The notes under the pieces were generated by a model. That model searched no databases, was not told the DNA's origin, and was given only the letters and a program-made list of their open reading frames with translations. From NCBI GenBank assembly GCA_964516765.1, contig CAZEWZ010000039.1, positions 1-7,247 of the forward strand: 7,247 nucleotides of DNA, in the 5' to 3' direction. The position numbers were made by a program, and so were the translations under genes. This stretch comes from CAZEWZ01 sp964516765. Its GTDB lineage: Bacteria > Bacteroidota > Bacteroidia > Flavobacteriales > UBA7430. How positions within the stretch are numbered: position 1 is the stretch's first letter; each line of letters opens with the position of its first letter. Of the stretch, positions 6,111-7,247 are shown in pieces.

Positions 6111-7247
6111 ATGAGAAAACTGATTTTATTTTTATTAATACTAAGTATCAATCCATATGCTTTTGGTCAATCTTTGACGGATTATCAGTTAGGAAGTGGC
6201 TTACATTTCGAATCTAAAGATCAAAACTATTCATTCGATTTGGGCGGTGTATTGTTACCTCATATTTCATTGGAATTTTTAGAAGGGGAAGATTCGCAGC
6301 TTTATTATGGCGCCAAGAGAACCTTTTTTGATTTTGGAGCTAGTGCACTAGATGAAGGTGTAAAAGCCTATTTTTTGACTGATTTCACAGCATCGACTCC
6401 TTTGCTGGAAGCTTGGGTTTCATTCACCCCCCACAAAGATCTAGTTTTTACGATGGGACAGATGAAAAGTATCGCTAATAATCGAGAGATGTTAATTTCT
6501 GAACCTGATTTGTCTTTATTTGACCGAAGTTTGTTGAGCCAGTCTTTTAATCAGACAGGGAGAGAGTTTGGATTATCCCTGTCTTATCAATTTGGCTCAT
6601 CCGAATTTGCTATAGTTCCAAAAATCCAAATGACTTCAGGAGATGGCCTCAATTCTTTTGGAGATGATTCTCGTGATGTGGATTTGGGTGGCTTAAAATA
6701 TGCTGCTCGAGTAGATCTATATCCATTGGGACTTTTTAAGGAAGGTAAACTTGAGACTCTCTATGATTATCTTCACGAAAATGAGCTAAAACTATTATTT
6801 GGTGCTAGTGGAAGTTATAATGACGGTACAAGTCAATCCGTAGGAGAAGGTCATGGAGGTTTTTATTTATTTAACAGTTTAGGGCAAGTAATGCTTCCTG
6901 ACTATCGAGAGTTAAACTTTGACTTGGTTACTAAATACAAAGGTTTTAGTCTGTTGGTTGAGTATTCTATTTCGACGGCGACAGGATTAGAAAATTTATA
7001 TACTGAATCTTTGATTCAAGCACTTCAACCTTCAGAAATTGCTAGCTACCTAGCCTTAGGTTCAGGGTTGAGTTCACACTGTTATTATACGAGTAAGAGC
7101 GGTTATTCAATCGGATTGGTATATGTCCATTTAGAAGCTGAGTTTGATCGTGATGATAGTATCCTTAAGAATTCGGAAAGTAAGACGCTCGTTATTTCAA
7201 AAAGAATAGCAAATTCTTCTTTAACCCTTCAAAATTCATTCAGTATT
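6111..7247 (+). CDS. Outer-membrane porin, phosphate-selective porin O/P family, acidic paralogue (3' end outside window)
   Basis: The frame is open from ATG 6111 to the last base (379 codons, no stop). About 40 residues are probably missing, judged by alignment with the porin starting at 3210. The signal peptide MRKLILFLLILSINPYAFGQ cleaves after residue 20. An in-frame ATG at 6078 would add MKRNRFIKINN and overlap the peptidase gene by 23 bases; 6111 gives the more usual signal peptide and has an A-rich leader. Shared landmarks with the first porin are VFTMGQMKS (112-120), NNREML (123-128), GREFGLSLSYQ (150-160), GDGLNSFGDD and GGLKYAARVDLYPLGLF (193-209), then LPDYRELNFDLVTKYKGFSLLVEY (262-285). 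The Arg-rich strand of the first porin is missing; the matching stretch reads YYGAKRTFFDFGAS. The visible mature part has about 46 Asp/Glu and only 25 Lys/Arg. Family assignment rests on this paralogy and the shared blocks. A different ion selectivity is likely but inferred. It continues the operon 10 bases after the peptidase stop. Confidence 0.83.
   Translation, partial: MRKLILFLLILSINPYAFGQSLTDYQLGSGLHFESKDQNYSFDLGGVLLPHISLEFLEGEDSQLYYGAKRTFFDFGASALDEGVKAYFLTDFTASTPLLEAWVSFTPHKDLVFTMGQMKSIANNREMLISEPDLSLFDRSLLSQSFNQTGREFGLSLSYQFGSSEFAIVPKIQMTSGDGLNSFGDDSRDVDLGGLKYAARVDLYPLGLFKEGKLETLYDYLHENELKLLFGASGSYNDGTSQSVGEGHGGFYLFNSLGQVMLPDYRELNFDLVTKYKGFSLLVEYSISTATGLENLYTESLIQALQPSEIASYLALGSGLSSHCYYTSKSGYSIGLVYVHLEAEFDRDDSILKNSESKTLVISKRIANSSLTLQNSFSI

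Overview
The window is an AT-rich (by eye clearly above 60% A+T), gene-dense segment with all genes on the + strand. It reads as Bacteroidota (Cytophagia/Flavobacteriia type, possibly marine). Three things support this: signal peptides ending in 'FGQ' or 'DAQ', two porins of the phosphate-selective porin O/P family, and a cysteine-rich 'CTDSxACNYNP..DDGSC' repeat typical of Bacteroidota surface proteins. Shine-Dalgarno sequences are weak or absent, which also fits.

Layout. Positions 1-707 hold the 3' end of a secreted protein with a calcium-binding-type/cysteine-rich repeat and a C-terminal lamin-tail domain. Next come a DcuC-family inner-membrane transporter (710-2080), an isoaspartyl dipeptidase-like amidohydrolase (2077-3210), an outer-membrane porin O/P (3210-4556), an exported M14 zinc metallopeptidase (4556-6100), and a second, divergent porin O/P (6111 to the window edge). 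That last gene runs off the window without a stop codon. There is no non-coding stretch longer than about 10 bases. Junctions are +2 nt, ATGA (4-nt overlap), TAGTG (1-nt overlap), TAATG (1-nt overlap) and +10 nt, so the six genes look like one translationally coupled operon. Its promoter and terminator both lie outside the window. I saw no tRNA, rRNA, mobile element or CRISPR array.

Working together (inference). The gene set spells a path from outside to inside. Porins admit small solutes, the exported M14 peptidase trims peptides in the periplasm, the DcuC-like carrier crosses the inner membrane, and the cytosolic IadA-like enzyme splits a beta-aspartyl-type bond. The most notable points are two substitutions in the IadA-like protein at positions corresponding to E. 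coli Glu77 and Ser289, with all metal ligands and catalytic residues intact, and a pair of paralogous porins with opposite net charge. Together they suggest the substrate may not be an ordinary isoaspartyl dipeptide.
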